Positions 14,101 through 23,343 of a DNA stretch of 23,898 nucleotides are shown in pieces. The first letter of the stretch is position 1, and every line of letters begins with the position of its first letter. Source of the DNA: an uncultured Eubacteriales bacterium (lineage in GTDB: Bacteria > Bacillota > Clostridia > Christensenellales > QALW01); assembly GCA_900552055.1 (NCBI GenBank), contig URYI01000016.1, positions 1-23,898 on the forward strand. Reading direction: 5' to 3'. Both the position numbers and the translations under genes were made by a program. Under the pieces are notes generated by a model. It saw only the letters and a list, made by a program, of their open reading frames with translations, was not told the origin of the DNA and did no database searches.

Positions 14101-14610
14101 CGGGCCAGGACGCTTTATTGGCGCTTTGTGTGTCTTATTGGCGCTTTGTACGTCCCGAAAAAGTCGATGCGCTTTTTTTCTGCCGCAAAAGCCTAAATTC
14201 CTTTGAGCTTTGGACGCGTTGAAAAAGTTTATATGCTTTTAGTCGGGAATGACGCTCTGAAATCAAAGATTTCCGGACCGCACTCTATACAAATACCTCC
14301 AGTGCCCTTGGGGAACTGCTTATAAAGCGGTTATTCGCTTATAAGAAGTTTTTCCCGCAGCACCTGACGGCGGCAAAAATACGGCTAAAAATCGCAAAAA
14401 AATAAATTTCAGGTTTATGGACAGTCTGAACGGCGCTTTATTGGCGCCATTTATAGCTTTATTGACATACTGGGCGTTCTGTTAAATGCACGTAAAATTT
14501 TCATTTATTTTTCATGTTTAATTCAAGCTTCAAACACGCGGCTGAGATAAAATATAAACTAAAGAAAGGGATAGTGTTTAAAATAAAAAAGAAAGGAAAT
14601 AAGCTGCATA
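14101..14610 (+). other. 510-bp intergenic region with short repeats
   Basis: No gene is seen. TTATTGGCGCTTTGT occurs twice, 20 bp apart (14115-14129, 14135-14149); TTATTGGCGC recurs at 14438-14447 inside a GGCGC/GCGCC hairpin, and TTATTGACA at 14459-14467. A bulged hairpin CTTATAAAGCG/CGCTTATAAG lies at 14319-14345. The TTGACA at about 14462 is a possible -35 for the following operon, but no good -10 at 17 nt was found. A second option is TATAAA near 14550. Confidence 0.5.
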
Positions 14611-15327
14611 ATGCCCGAAACATCTTTTGTTTTCAAACGGAAGGAGAAAAAATATCTGCTTTCGGAAGAAGAGTGCGCCGCTTTTATTTCCCGTACAAAG
14701 GAATCTCTTGTTGGAGACAGCTACGGCGAATATACCATATGCAATATCTATTATGATACGCCTGATTATAATTTGATAAGGCAGTCTATTGAAAAGCCCA
14801 AGTATAAAGAGAAACTCCGGCTGCGCAGTTACGGCGTGCCCGCAAAGGAAGATCAGGTCTTTTTGGAGATAAAGAAGAAGTATAAGGGAGTTGTGTATAA
14901 GAGGAGAAGCGCGCTTTCCTTAAAAGAGGCTGAGGCTTATATGGATAACGGCATAATTCCCCGTCAGGAAAATCAGATTTTAAGGGAGATTGAGTATTTT
15001 GTAAGCTTCTATCGTCCCGAAGCCAAAATCTATCTGGCTTATGACCGGACGGCTTTTGCGGGGCTGGAGGACAAGGGCCTGAGGATAACCTTTGACCGCA
15101 ATATAAGAAGCAGGGATTATGATTTAAGCCTTGGGGCCGGGGATTACGGCGAATATCTGCTTGACGAGGGCAAATGCCTTATGGAAATAAAGAGCTGCGG
15201 AGCCATGCCGGTAGGGCTGGCAAGGGCGCTTTCGGAAATAAAGAAATATCCTGTTTCTTTTTCCAAATACGGAAATGTCTATAAAAATATGATGCGCGCC
15301 GAAGAGCGGGCTGCGCGCGTAATTTAA
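14611..15327 (+). CDS. VTC-domain polyphosphate polymerase-like protein
   Basis: The protein has 238 aa from ATG 14611, with AAAGGA 13 nt upstream. It reads as a single VTC domain, a triphosphate-tunnel enzyme related to the catalytic subunit of yeast vacuolar polyphosphate polymerase. Visible strands with alternating charge line the tunnel: FKRKEKKYLLSEEE, YKEKLRLRSYG, FLEIKKKYKGVVYKRR, YDRTAF, RITFDRNIRSR and LMEIKS near the C-terminus. In the family these Lys/Arg residues bind phosphate chains and the Glu residues bind Mn/Mg. It is cytosolic, 14 nt before a DUF4956 membrane protein, its usual partner in Clostridia. Polyphosphate synthesis coupled to that membrane protein is a reasonable inference; other nucleotidyl or triphosphate chemistry is possible. 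Confidence 0.88.
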   Translation: MPETSFVFKRKEKKYLLSEEECAAFISRTKESLVGDSYGEYTICNIYYDTPDYNLIRQSIEKPKYKEKLRLRSYGVPAKEDQVFLEIKKKYKGVVYKRRSALSLKEAEAYMDNGIIPRQENQILREIEYFVSFYRPEAKIYLAYDRTAFAGLEDKGLRITFDRNIRSRDYDLSLGAGDYGEYLLDEGKCLMEIKSCGAMPVGLARALSEIKKYPVSFSKYGNVYKNMMRAEERAARVI

Positions 15328-15341
15328 AGGAGGGGTATTTT

Positions 15342-16016
15342 ATGCTGAACAGTATAATAGATGCGGCAGCGGGGGCGGCGTCCTCCTACGAGGTACTGGC
15401 CTGTATAGGTACGGCTATTGTGTTGGGCTTTATTATTTCGGGCGCGTATATGGCCTGCGGAGCTTATACTAAGAGCTTTGCAATAGCCTTGACCCTGCTT
15501 CCGGTTATAGTACAGGTTGTTATAATGATGGTAAACGGCAATCTGGGCGTAGGCGTGGCTGTGCTGGGAGCATTCAGCCTGGTGCGCTTCCGCTCTGTGC
15601 CGGGGAGCGCGAGGGAAATATGCGCTCTGTTTTTGGCTATGGCCGCGGGGCTTGCGACAGGAATGGGCTATTTAATATTTTCGGCGGTAATGGTTGTTAT
15701 AGTCTGCGCGGTATTTGTGCTGTTAAGCAGGACTAAATTCGGCGAAGGCAGGCAGTGCCTTAAGGAGGTCAGGATAACCATTCCCGAAGCCTTGGATTAT
15801 ACCGAAGTATTTGATGATATATTTGAAAAATATACCCGTGAGGTTTCTTTGATAAGGGTGCAGACGGTCAATTTGGGCAGTATGTTCGAGCTGAGATATG
15901 AAATAAAATTCAAGCCTGGGATAAATGAAAAGCAGTTTATAGATGAAATAAGGTGCCGGAACGGAAATTTAACGGTAGCCTGCGGCAGGATACAGGCCCA
16001 AAGGGAAGAATTATAA
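15342..16016 (+). CDS. DUF4956 membrane protein
   Basis: The protein has 224 aa. ATG at 15342 follows AAAGGAGGGG. Four hydrophobic helices are visible, at about 18-40, 45-66, 68-82 and 96-128, with the conserved GAFSLVRFRSVPGSAREI between the third and fourth. A cytosolic alpha/beta tail (about 130-224) follows with KEVRITIPEALDYTEVFDDIF. DUF4956 proteins are typically encoded next to VTC-domain genes in Firmicutes. Their exact activity is not known to me; a channel or membrane anchor for the VTC product is the common guess. It is tightly spaced with both neighbours (14 and 21 nt), so co-transcription is likely. Confidence 0.87.
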   Translation: MLNSIIDAAAGAASSYEVLACIGTAIVLGFIISGAYMACGAYTKSFAIALTLLPVIVQVVIMMVNGNLGVGVAVLGAFSLVRFRSVPGSAREICALFLAMAAGLATGMGYLIFSAVMVVIVCAVFVLLSRTKFGEGRQCLKEVRITIPEALDYTEVFDDIFEKYTREVSLIRVQTVNLGSMFELRYEIKFKPGINEKQFIDEIRCRNGNLTVACGRIQAQREEL

Positions 16017-16037
16017 TCAGGAAAGGGTGAGGCGTGA

Positions 16038-17876
16038 TTGAAGAGTTTTAAAATTTTTACCGCGGCATTAATATGCATTTTAATGACTCTGCTTTGTGCC
16101 TGCGTACAATCCAATATAAATTCGGGCGGAACTGCGGGAACGGACGGCTCCTCTTCAACTCCCGCGGCTACCTTTATAGGCTTTGACGACAGCGATTATA
16201 ATACAAGCTATACCTCTCAGGCCGCCGAAATTGTTTTTTCTCAGTCGGGCGTTTCGGCTGAAGGCAGCGGCGTTTCGGTTGAGGGCAATACGGCCGTTAT
16301 TACAAATGACGGGGAATACATTGTTTCGGGCCAGTCCCAGGACGGGCGGCTGATAGTGGACGCTGAGGACTGCAGCGTGCATATAATTTTTAACGGTCTG
16401 ACCTTAGAGTGCGCAACCAGCGCCCCGGTATATATAAAGCAGGCCGACAAAACCATTATAACCCTTAATGAGGGGACTAAGAATTATATAACTGACTGTG
16501 AAAGCTATATATATGACGACGCCCAGGAGGAAGAACCCAACGCGGCGGTTTTCAGCAAGGATGATTTGACTATAAACGGCCTGGGGTATCTGGAGGTAAC
16601 GGCGCGTTTCAATAACGGCATAGGCAGCAAGGATATTCTCAAAATTACCGGAGGAGTGATAAAAGTAGAGGCGGCGGACGACGGCATTGTGGGCCGGGAC
16701 TGTCTCGCTATTGACGGCGGAGAAATTGAGGTTGCCGCTTCGGGGGACGGCCTTAAGAGCACTAACGACGAGGATTCTGAAAAAGGCAATATTATAATTA
16801 CCAGCGGCAGCATTACAATAAACGCTGAAAAGGACGGCGTGCAGGCGGTTAATTCTTTGCTTGTTTCGGGAGGAAAGCATACCGTAACTTCGGGCGGAGG
16901 CAGCGGCAGCAGCTCCAATTATTCCAGCTCATGGGACAGCCAGGACAGTCAGAAAGGGCTTAAAGCTCAGAATGACCTGAGTATTTCGGGCGGAATTTTT
17001 AATATAGATTCAGCGGACGACGCGCTTCACAGCAACGGCACCCTGACTGTTTCGGGCGGGGACATAACTGTCAGCACAGGAGACGACGGTGTGCATGCGG
17101 ATGACGCCCTTACCATTTCAAACGGCAATATTAATGTGCTTGCTTCGTATGAAGGGCTGGAGGGTCTGAACGTATTTATAAACGGCGGCCATATAATAGT
17201 TCATGCGGAGGATGACGGAATTAATTCGGCGGGCGGTTCAGATTCGGGCGGCATGAGGCCGGGAGACGGATTTTCCTTCCGCGATGACAGTACTGCGTCT
17301 GATATCAGCATTACAAACGGATATATCTATGTAGAAGCCTCAGGAGACGGCCTGGACAGCAACGGCAGCATATACATGTCGGGCGGCACTTTGCTTGTAA
17401 GCGGGCCAACTGACGGTGGCAACGGTGCGATTGACTATGAGGGCGCGTTTGAATTAAACGGAGGCGTCCTGGCTGCTGCGGGCAGTTCGGCTATGGCAAT
17501 GAATGTTTCAAAGGCGGCCGGGCAGGGTGCGGTTATGGTAATTTTTGATCAAACTTATTCGGCAGGCGAAACCATAGCGCTGACTGACCTGGACGGTAAT
17601 CCCATAGTGGTGTTTAAGCCGGAAAAGAGCTTTAATTCAATAGTGGTTTCATCGCCTCAAATGCAGGAGGGAGAGACTTACCTGGTTTATGCCGGCGGCC
17701 AGGCGGATACCGATTCCTGCGGCTTTGCGTCAGATAATTATACTCCTGGGGAACTCTTGTATGAGATTACTCTCAGCCAGCCTGTTATGAATGCCGGGTC
17801 TGTTTCAAGCGGCATGCAGCCGGGCGGAGGAATGCCTAGCGGCGGAGGCATGCGGCCCGGAGGCATGGGCCGGTAA
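16038..17876 (+). CDS. Cthe_2159-like beta-helix surface lipoprotein
   Basis: The protein has 612 aa from TTG 16038 with AAAGGGTGAGG upstream. The signal MKSFKIFTAALICILMTLL ends in the lipobox LCAC (Cys22), so it is an outer-face lipoprotein. After a Ser/Thr linker, residues about 60-500 are repeated right-handed beta-helix turns such as NDLSISGGIFNIDSADDALHS, in which SGGxI and acidic ADDGI pairs recur. This matches the carbohydrate-binding Cthe_2159 family, known to bind acidic polysaccharide with calcium. A small beta domain follows (about 500-585), then a Gly/Met-rich tail ending MRPGGMGR. In the VTC-DUF4956 operon it may bind a surface polyanion. There is no frame damage. Confidence 0.85.
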   Translation: MKSFKIFTAALICILMTLLCACVQSNINSGGTAGTDGSSSTPAATFIGFDDSDYNTSYTSQAAEIVFSQSGVSAEGSGVSVEGNTAVITNDGEYIVSGQSQDGRLIVDAEDCSVHIIFNGLTLECATSAPVYIKQADKTIITLNEGTKNYITDCESYIYDDAQEEEPNAAVFSKDDLTINGLGYLEVTARFNNGIGSKDILKITGGVIKVEAADDGIVGRDCLAIDGGEIEVAASGDGLKSTNDEDSEKGNIIITSGSITINAEKDGVQAVNSLLVSGGKHTVTSGGGSGSSSNYSSSWDSQDSQKGLKAQNDLSISGGIFNIDSADDALHSNGTLTVSGGDITVSTGDDGVHADDALTISNGNINVLASYEGLEGLNVFINGGHIIVHAEDDGINSAGGSDSGGMRPGDGFSFRDDSTASDISITNGYIYVEASGDGLDSNGSIYMSGGTLLVSGPTDGGNGAIDYEGAFELNGGVLAAAGSSAMAMNVSKAAGQGAVMVIFDQTYSAGETIALTDLDGNPIVVFKPEKSFNSIVVSSPQMQEGETYLVYAGGQADTDSCGFASDNYTPGELLYEITLSQPVMNAGSVSSGMQPGGGMPSGGGMRPGGMGR

Positions 17877-17914
17877 GTTTAAGTTTTATAGAACTGCGGA
17901 ATGGGGGAAGAATT

Positions 17915-18583
17915 TTGTATAAGCTGCTTATAGTGGACGATGAAGAGAGAATCCGGGCGCTTATAAAAAAATACGCTTTGCTGGAAGGGCACAGCGTATA
18001 TGAGGCGCAGAACGGGCTGGAGGCGGTTGAGCTCTGCAAAAAAGAAAGCTTTGATATTATAATTATGGATATAATGATGCCTGAGCTGGACGGGTTCAGC
18101 GCTGTTAAAGCGCTGAGGGAGTTCTCTCAGGCTCCCGTTATCATGCTTTCAGCGCGGGGCGAGGAATATGATAAACTGCACGGCTTTGAATTAGGCGTGG
18201 ATGATTATGTGGTTAAGCCCTTTTCTCCGCGCGAGCTTATGATGCGCATAGACGCGATAATGAAGCGCGCCGGAAAAAAGGAGAACGAGCATAAAATATA
18301 TCAGAAGGACGGGCTTAAAATTGATTTTACAGCGCGAAAAGTGTATGTGGATGATAAAGAGGTAAATCTGACCCCTAAAGAATACGATTTGCTTTTTTAT
18401 ATGGCGGAAAACAGGAACATTGCGCTGTCCAGGGAAAGGCTTATATCGGTAGTCTGGGGCTATGATTATTTTGGGGACGACAGGACTTTGGATACGCATA
18501 TAAAAATGCTGCGCAAAAGCCTTGGCGGCGCAAGCGGAGTTATTGTCACCCTCAGGGGGGTAGGCTACAGGTTTGAGGGTTAA
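17915..18583 (+). CDS. OmpR/PhoB-type response regulator
   Basis: The protein has 222 aa from TTG 17915 with GGGGGAAG just upstream. The receiver domain (1-117) has the acidic pair D8/D9, the phosphoacceptor D52 in IIIMDIMMPELDGF, and the K in DDYVVKPFSPRE. The winged-helix effector domain (about 128-222) has LTPKEYDLLFYMAENRN, then DDRTLDTHIKMLRKSLG and TLRGVGYRFEG. It is encoded 38 nt after the beta-helix lipoprotein and followed, after a 175-nt gap, by the sensor kinase. It most likely regulates the operon it belongs to, perhaps with the lipoprotein and VTC genes as output. The signal is unknown. Confidence 0.94.
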   Translation: MYKLLIVDDEERIRALIKKYALLEGHSVYEAQNGLEAVELCKKESFDIIIMDIMMPELDGFSAVKALREFSQAPVIMLSARGEEYDKLHGFELGVDDYVVKPFSPRELMMRIDAIMKRAGKKENEHKIYQKDGLKIDFTARKVYVDDKEVNLTPKEYDLLFYMAENRNIALSRERLISVVWGYDYFGDDRTLDTHIKMLRKSLGGASGVIVTLRGVGYRFEG

Positions 18584-18690
18584 TTTGCAGGACGGCTGTT
18601 AAATACTGGAATTAATGCAGAAAAGGGGCAAATTACCTATGGAGGTTAATGTACAAAACGGCTGTTAGATACTGCAATCAGCAATTACAA
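18579..18690 (+). repeat. Imperfect 66-bp tandem duplication between regulator and kinase genes
   Basis: ACGGCTGTTAAATACTGGAAT (18592-18612) recurs as ACGGCTGTTAGATACTGCAAT (18658-18678), with flanking GGTTAAT..CA matching too, about 66 bp apart. The duplication includes the last codons of the regulator. It explains why these two genes, usually adjacent, are 175 nt apart. Confidence 0.6.
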
Positions 18691-18758
18691 ACTGGCCTGA
18701 CTTAAAGGATAGTATAAGCGGATAAGGCTTTAAAAGCGCTTTTGGGGTAAGATTTTAA

Positions 18759-20174
18759 ATGGAAAAACAGAAAAAAACAAAAAGAGGCGTAAGCATAAAA
18801 TGGAAGCTGATAATACTGCTCATGTGCTTCAGTGCCGCCCTGATTATTCTGCTCTGGCTGTTTCAGGTGGTATTTCTGGACAGCTTCTATAAGAGCATAA
18901 AGGTAAACAGCATACGCTCGTGCGTTAACCAAATTGAAAAAGCAGATTATTACGGTATGGACAGCGAGCTTATATGGACGCTGGCAGGTGAAAACGACAG
19001 CTGCATAATGCTGCTGGACCGGGATAACGGAGGCGAAATTTATTCGGCAGACCGGTTCATGGACTGCGTAATACACAGAATGTCCAGCCGCGACCGCTAT
19101 CTGCTTATAGAACAGGCGGAAGAAACGGGCGAATGGCTGAGCTATGCTGAAATAAGGTATATAGGCGGCTGGCAGCCCAGTGAAGCGGGCGCTGAAAGCA
19201 TAATATATGTTAGAATCCTGGATTCGCAGACGGCTGTTATAATAAATGCGCGTATTTCTCCTGTGGATTCAACCGTCCAGACCATTCGCGTGCAGTTATA
19301 TTATATAACGGGCGCGCTGGTAGTGCTTTCTGTGGTGTTAGCCCTGGTCATTTCAAAATTGGTGGACAGGCCGATAAAGAACCTTAAGCGGTCGGTACAG
19401 CAGCTGGCGGAGGGCAATTATGACGTTACCTTTGAGGGAAACGGCTATAAGGAAATAAACGAGCTGACGGGCGCGCTGAATAATGCTGCGGGGGAAATTT
19501 CCCGCATGGAGAGCGAGCGCAGGCAGTTAATAGCCAATGTCTCTCACGATTTGCGCACCCCGCTCACTCTTATAAGCGGGTATGCCGAGGCCATGAGGGA
19601 TCTGCCTGACGAAAATACGCCCGAAAACGCGCAGATTATCATAGATGAGGCGGGCCGGCTGAACGCGCTGGTACATGATATGCTGGATTTATCCAGGCTC
19701 CAGGCCGGAGAAAAAATGCTGAACCTTGAAAAGTTCAATTTAACCGGCGTTGTAAGCGAAGTTGCGGAGCGCATGAACCAGCTGATTCAAAAGGACGGCT
19801 ATTCCATAAGCTTTGAATGTGACGGCGCCGTGAATGTTACCGCGGATAAGAGCCGGGTGGCCCAAGCGGTATATAATCTTATTCTGAATGCCGTAGATTT
19901 TACAGGGCCTGATAAAAAGATATATGTGGCAGTAAGGGTATCTGGCCATAGGGTGCGCATAGAGGTCAGGGATACAGGCAAGGGGATTTCCCCTGAAATT
20001 CTGCCTCATATCTGGGACAGGTATTACAGCGACAGTTCTTCGCGCAGAGAGGGCAGAACGGGCACAGGGCTTGGGCTGAGCATAGTTAAAACCGTGTGTG
20101 AGCTGCACGGGGGCTCCTGCGGCGTGCAAACCAGCCAAAACGGAAGCACCTTCTGGTTTGAGCTTCCTGTCTGA
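18759..20174 (+). CDS. Sensor histidine kinase, HAMP type
   Basis: The protein has 471 aa from ATG 18759, with only a weak GGGG site upstream. TM1 spans about 13-36 and TM2 about 178-203, enclosing a 140-residue extracellular sensor domain of unknown fold with YADRFMDCVIHRM-like features. HAMP covers about 204-256. HisKA has ANVSHDLRTPL with phosphoacceptor H263. The ATPase domain has the N-box NLILNAVDFT, DTGKGIS and GTGLGLS, ending FWFELPV. It is the partner of the response regulator encoded upstream. The extracellular sensor could read envelope or surface-polymer status given the operon, but the ligand is unknown. The length is normal and no lesion is seen. Confidence 0.94.
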   Translation: MEKQKKTKRGVSIKWKLIILLMCFSAALIILLWLFQVVFLDSFYKSIKVNSIRSCVNQIEKADYYGMDSELIWTLAGENDSCIMLLDRDNGGEIYSADRFMDCVIHRMSSRDRYLLIEQAEETGEWLSYAEIRYIGGWQPSEAGAESIIYVRILDSQTAVIINARISPVDSTVQTIRVQLYYITGALVVLSVVLALVISKLVDRPIKNLKRSVQQLAEGNYDVTFEGNGYKEINELTGALNNAAGEISRMESERRQLIANVSHDLRTPLTLISGYAEAMRDLPDENTPENAQIIIDEAGRLNALVHDMLDLSRLQAGEKMLNLEKFNLTGVVSEVAERMNQLIQKDGYSISFECDGAVNVTADKSRVAQAVYNLILNAVDFTGPDKKIYVAVRVSGHRVRIEVRDTGKGISPEILPHIWDRYYSDSSSRREGRTGTGLGLSIVKTVCELHGGSCGVQTSQNGSTFWFELPV

Positions 20175-20236
20175 ACGGCTCTTTATCGGGAAAGGAGCAG
20201 CGGAAGGCTGAATATCATATAAATAAATTTTAAAGC

Positions 20237-20268
20237 AAAACCGGCTTTTAAAGAGCCGGTTTTGTTTT
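20237..20268 (+). terminator. Intrinsic terminator of the VTC/TCS operon
   Basis: AAAACCGGCT (20237-20246) and AGCCGGTTTT (20254-20263) pair perfectly around a 7-nt loop, then GTTTTT follows. It is also nearly symmetric on the minus strand. The same stem sequence recurs in the terminator at 23270-23323. Confidence 0.85.
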
Positions 20269-20297
20269 TCAGCCATTTAGGGTATATTATGTTCTGA

Positions 20298-20963
<666 letters not shown>

Positions 20964-21017
20964 TTATAAAATTTATAATATTATATCCGAAAACCAACTT
21001 TTTTTCAAGCGCTTTTT

Positions 21018-21046
21018 TTGACGCGAGTCTGCTGAAATACCTTAAT
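21018..21046 (+). promoter_or_regulatory. Weak candidate promoter of the surface-protein gene
   Basis: TTGACG (21018-21023) and CTTAAT (21041-21046) are 17 nt apart. The -10 is poor. A 17-bp AT palindrome ATTATAAAATTTATAAT overlaps the recombinase stop at 20963-20979. Confidence 0.35.
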
Positions 21047-21097
21047 CTGTCGATTTTTTAAAGTACACTTTTAAAAATTGAGAGAGAAGGTGCGTGT

Positions 21098-23233
21098 ATG
21101 AAAAAAGCGGGTTTGAAAGGCTTGCTGGCGTGTGCTGCGGCAATAATAGCGCTGTTTGCCGTTATGCTGCCTGCCGGTGTTCTTGCGGCGGGAACAGACG
21201 GCGCTCGCTCTGGCGGTTTAATAACGGTAAAAGGAGCGGATGGGGCTGAAACTTACTGCCAAACGCTGTTTGAAGCTGCGGATGCGGCCGGGGACGGCGA
21301 TACGCTGATTCTCAATGATAATATTGAAATGGCGTTTTTTACTTTAAACGGCAAACGGCAAAATCCCACTATGGTGGTAGAGGATAAAAGCTTGACGCTG
21401 GACGGCCAGGGACATACGGTGACGGCCAGGAACGAAGCGTTCAGCATGATAGAGGTAGGCGTGAATGGGAATTTGACGGTTAAAAATATTGTTATGGACG
21501 GCAGTGCCGCTGATAACAGGCGGTATTCCAGCATAATTAATATTGAAGGCGGCCAGGTTTTTATTGAAGAGGGGACAATCCTGAAAAACAACTGTACTGC
21601 CGCGGTAGATATCGGCGTTAATGTTCCGGGCGGAAAGTGCATAATGAACGGAGGAATGATTACTCAGAATGTGATGCCTGCCGGGAGCAATGATACCGGG
21701 GTGGCCGTAACTGTTCTGGAAGAGAGCACGTTTATTATGAACGGAGGTATTATATCGGATAACCGGACGGAAAAATACGGCAGTTCGGGCATAATGGTAA
21801 ACCGAGGGGGCAGCGCAATATTAAACGGCGGCGTCATAGAAAACAATATTACGCAAGTCCGCGGGATGGCCTCTGCCCTCCATATAAAGGGAGGCCATGT
21901 ACAGCTTAACGGCACCGAGATAAGAAATAATATATCCAGGGATGGCTACGGAGCGGTTTATGTGACCAATCATTCGTCTTTCGGCAATAAATGGGATGGG
22001 GTGCTTGATATAAACGGAGGCGTCATATCAGGTAATAAAGGAGAAAATGGGAACGCCAATGCTATATATCTGTACAGCCGGAGCAGCATAAAAGACACGG
22101 GGGCTTATATTTATTTCAGCGGTTCGCCTACGATTGATGGACCCAGCGTAATATACGCCAACAGCAGTTCGGATGTTAATTTTAAGCCGCTGGTGGTAGA
22201 CGGTGAATTTAACCCGGTACTGCCGGTAGAAATTGATTTGCAGTTTTATTATATAATAGATCAGACCATTGTGGAATATTTAGACGGAATAAAGGCGGAT
22301 TCTTCGCATTTTACTGCCATAAGGGAGGATTACGGCTTCCAGGAGGACAGCTTAAATAATCTGCTTTATACTCAAGCCAAGCGGGAAGTCATTTTTATGG
22401 ACGGCGAAAAGGAGCTGGAGGGACTTTCTTATTGGGAATTTGTTGAAGATAAAATAGAAGAGCCTCAGAATGGAATGGCAATTAAGCCTGGCTATGTGCT
22501 TAAAGGCTGGTATACTGAGGAAGGCCTTATTAATAAATGGGATTTTGATAAAGATGTTCTCTTAAGAGAAGAAGGAGAATTCAGGCTTTATGCTGAATGG
22601 GAAGCGCTTGAAGCAATACCTCCTGAACTGGCGCCCAAAATAGAGGTTAGTATTTCCTGCGGCGACGAGGACGGCGCGGTTCTTCATCCCGAATTTGATA
22701 AAGAAGACGGATATGAATATACTTATACATGGCAAAACGCCGCTGGCGAAATAGTTGGAGAGACTTCGGATCTGACCGTATCTTCTCCGGAATTGGGCGG
22801 GCAGGAAAAGTATACTCTAATTGTTTCGGCATTAAGAACGGATAACGGCCAGACCGCGCAGGCCAGTGCGATTTATATAGTTTCGCGCGGTACGCATAAT
22901 TTTGACGGCTGCATATATAATTCGGAAATTCATTGGCAGGAATGCCCGGTTTGTTCTCAAAAGCAGAATGAAGATAAGCATAGCTTTGAATGGGTAATTG
23001 ATAAAGAAGCAACCGCCTCAGAAGCGGGCTTAAAGCATGAGGAATGCTCAGTCTGCGGCTATTCTAAAGAGAAAGTGCAAATTCCGGCGCTGTCTGATGA
23101 TACGGACAATTCAGGCGACAGTACCGCTGTGGGCATTATGACTCTGTTTGCGCTTACGGGCCTGGCGGCAGCGGCCCTGCTTGCGGCTGCAAAGCGGCGC
23201 AATGTAAATGTTTTTTTGGGTAAAAGAAATTAA
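21098..23233 (+). CDS. Secreted beta-helix / InlB-repeat surface protein
   Basis: The protein has 711 aa from ATG 21098 with an AGAGAAGG site. A signal peptide covers 1-30 (MKKAGLKGLLACAAAI..GVLAAG). Residues about 35-350 are parallel beta-helix turns of the type GGMITQN, with many Asn/Gly. About 429-503 is a Listeria-Bacteroides (InlB B) repeat with KGWYTEEGLINKWDF and LYAEWEA. About 515-597 is an Ig-like region. About 605-665 carries two CxxC pairs, ECPVC and ECSVC. About 680-703 is a membrane helix followed by AAKRRN. No LPxTG motif precedes it, so attachment is probably by the helix itself rather than sortase. An adhesin or polymer-binding role is inference. No lesion is seen. Confidence 0.85.
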   Translation: MKKAGLKGLLACAAAIIALFAVMLPAGVLAAGTDGARSGGLITVKGADGAETYCQTLFEAADAAGDGDTLILNDNIEMAFFTLNGKRQNPTMVVEDKSLTLDGQGHTVTARNEAFSMIEVGVNGNLTVKNIVMDGSAADNRRYSSIINIEGGQVFIEEGTILKNNCTAAVDIGVNVPGGKCIMNGGMITQNVMPAGSNDTGVAVTVLEESTFIMNGGIISDNRTEKYGSSGIMVNRGGSAILNGGVIENNITQVRGMASALHIKGGHVQLNGTEIRNNISRDGYGAVYVTNHSSFGNKWDGVLDINGGVISGNKGENGNANAIYLYSRSSIKDTGAYIYFSGSPTIDGPSVIYANSSSDVNFKPLVVDGEFNPVLPVEIDLQFYYIIDQTIVEYLDGIKADSSHFTAIREDYGFQEDSLNNLLYTQAKREVIFMDGEKELEGLSYWEFVEDKIEEPQNGMAIKPGYVLKGWYTEEGLINKWDFDKDVLLREEGEFRLYAEWEALEAIPPELAPKIEVSISCGDEDGAVLHPEFDKEDGYEYTYTWQNAAGEIVGETSDLTVSSPELGGQEKYTLIVSALRTDNGQTAQASAIYIVSRGTHNFDGCIYNSEIHWQECPVCSQKQNEDKHSFEWVIDKEATASEAGLKHEECSVCGYSKEKVQIPALSDDTDNSGDSTAVGIMTLFALTGLAAAALLAAAKRRNVNVFLGKRN

Positions 23234-23269
23234 AGTAACAATAGAGACAGCGGAATAAAAAACGCTGCA

Positions 23270-23323
23270 AAAAAGCCGGTTTTTGACTGCGCTGGAATAA
23301 GGCGCGTAAAAAACCGGCTTTTT
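23270..23323. terminator. Bidirectional terminator between surface protein and AraC genes
   Basis: The 15-nt arms 23270-23284 and 23309-23323 are perfectly complementary (core AGCCGGTTTTT), with a 24-nt loop. Both ends are A/T-rich, so it serves the plus-strand surface gene and the convergent minus-strand AraC gene. Confidence 0.85.
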
Positions 23324-23343
23324 ATATTTAGTATAGAGCTTGA

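Noticed and set aside
14457..14490. TTGACA promoter for the VTC operon
   Set aside because: The -35 is perfect, but no acceptable -10 lies 16-18 nt downstream, so it was kept only as a remark.
16404..16918. Long minus-strand frames opposite the beta-helix lipoprotein
   Set aside because: They are shadows produced by the repetitive coding sequence. The plus-strand frame has the signal peptide and repeats.
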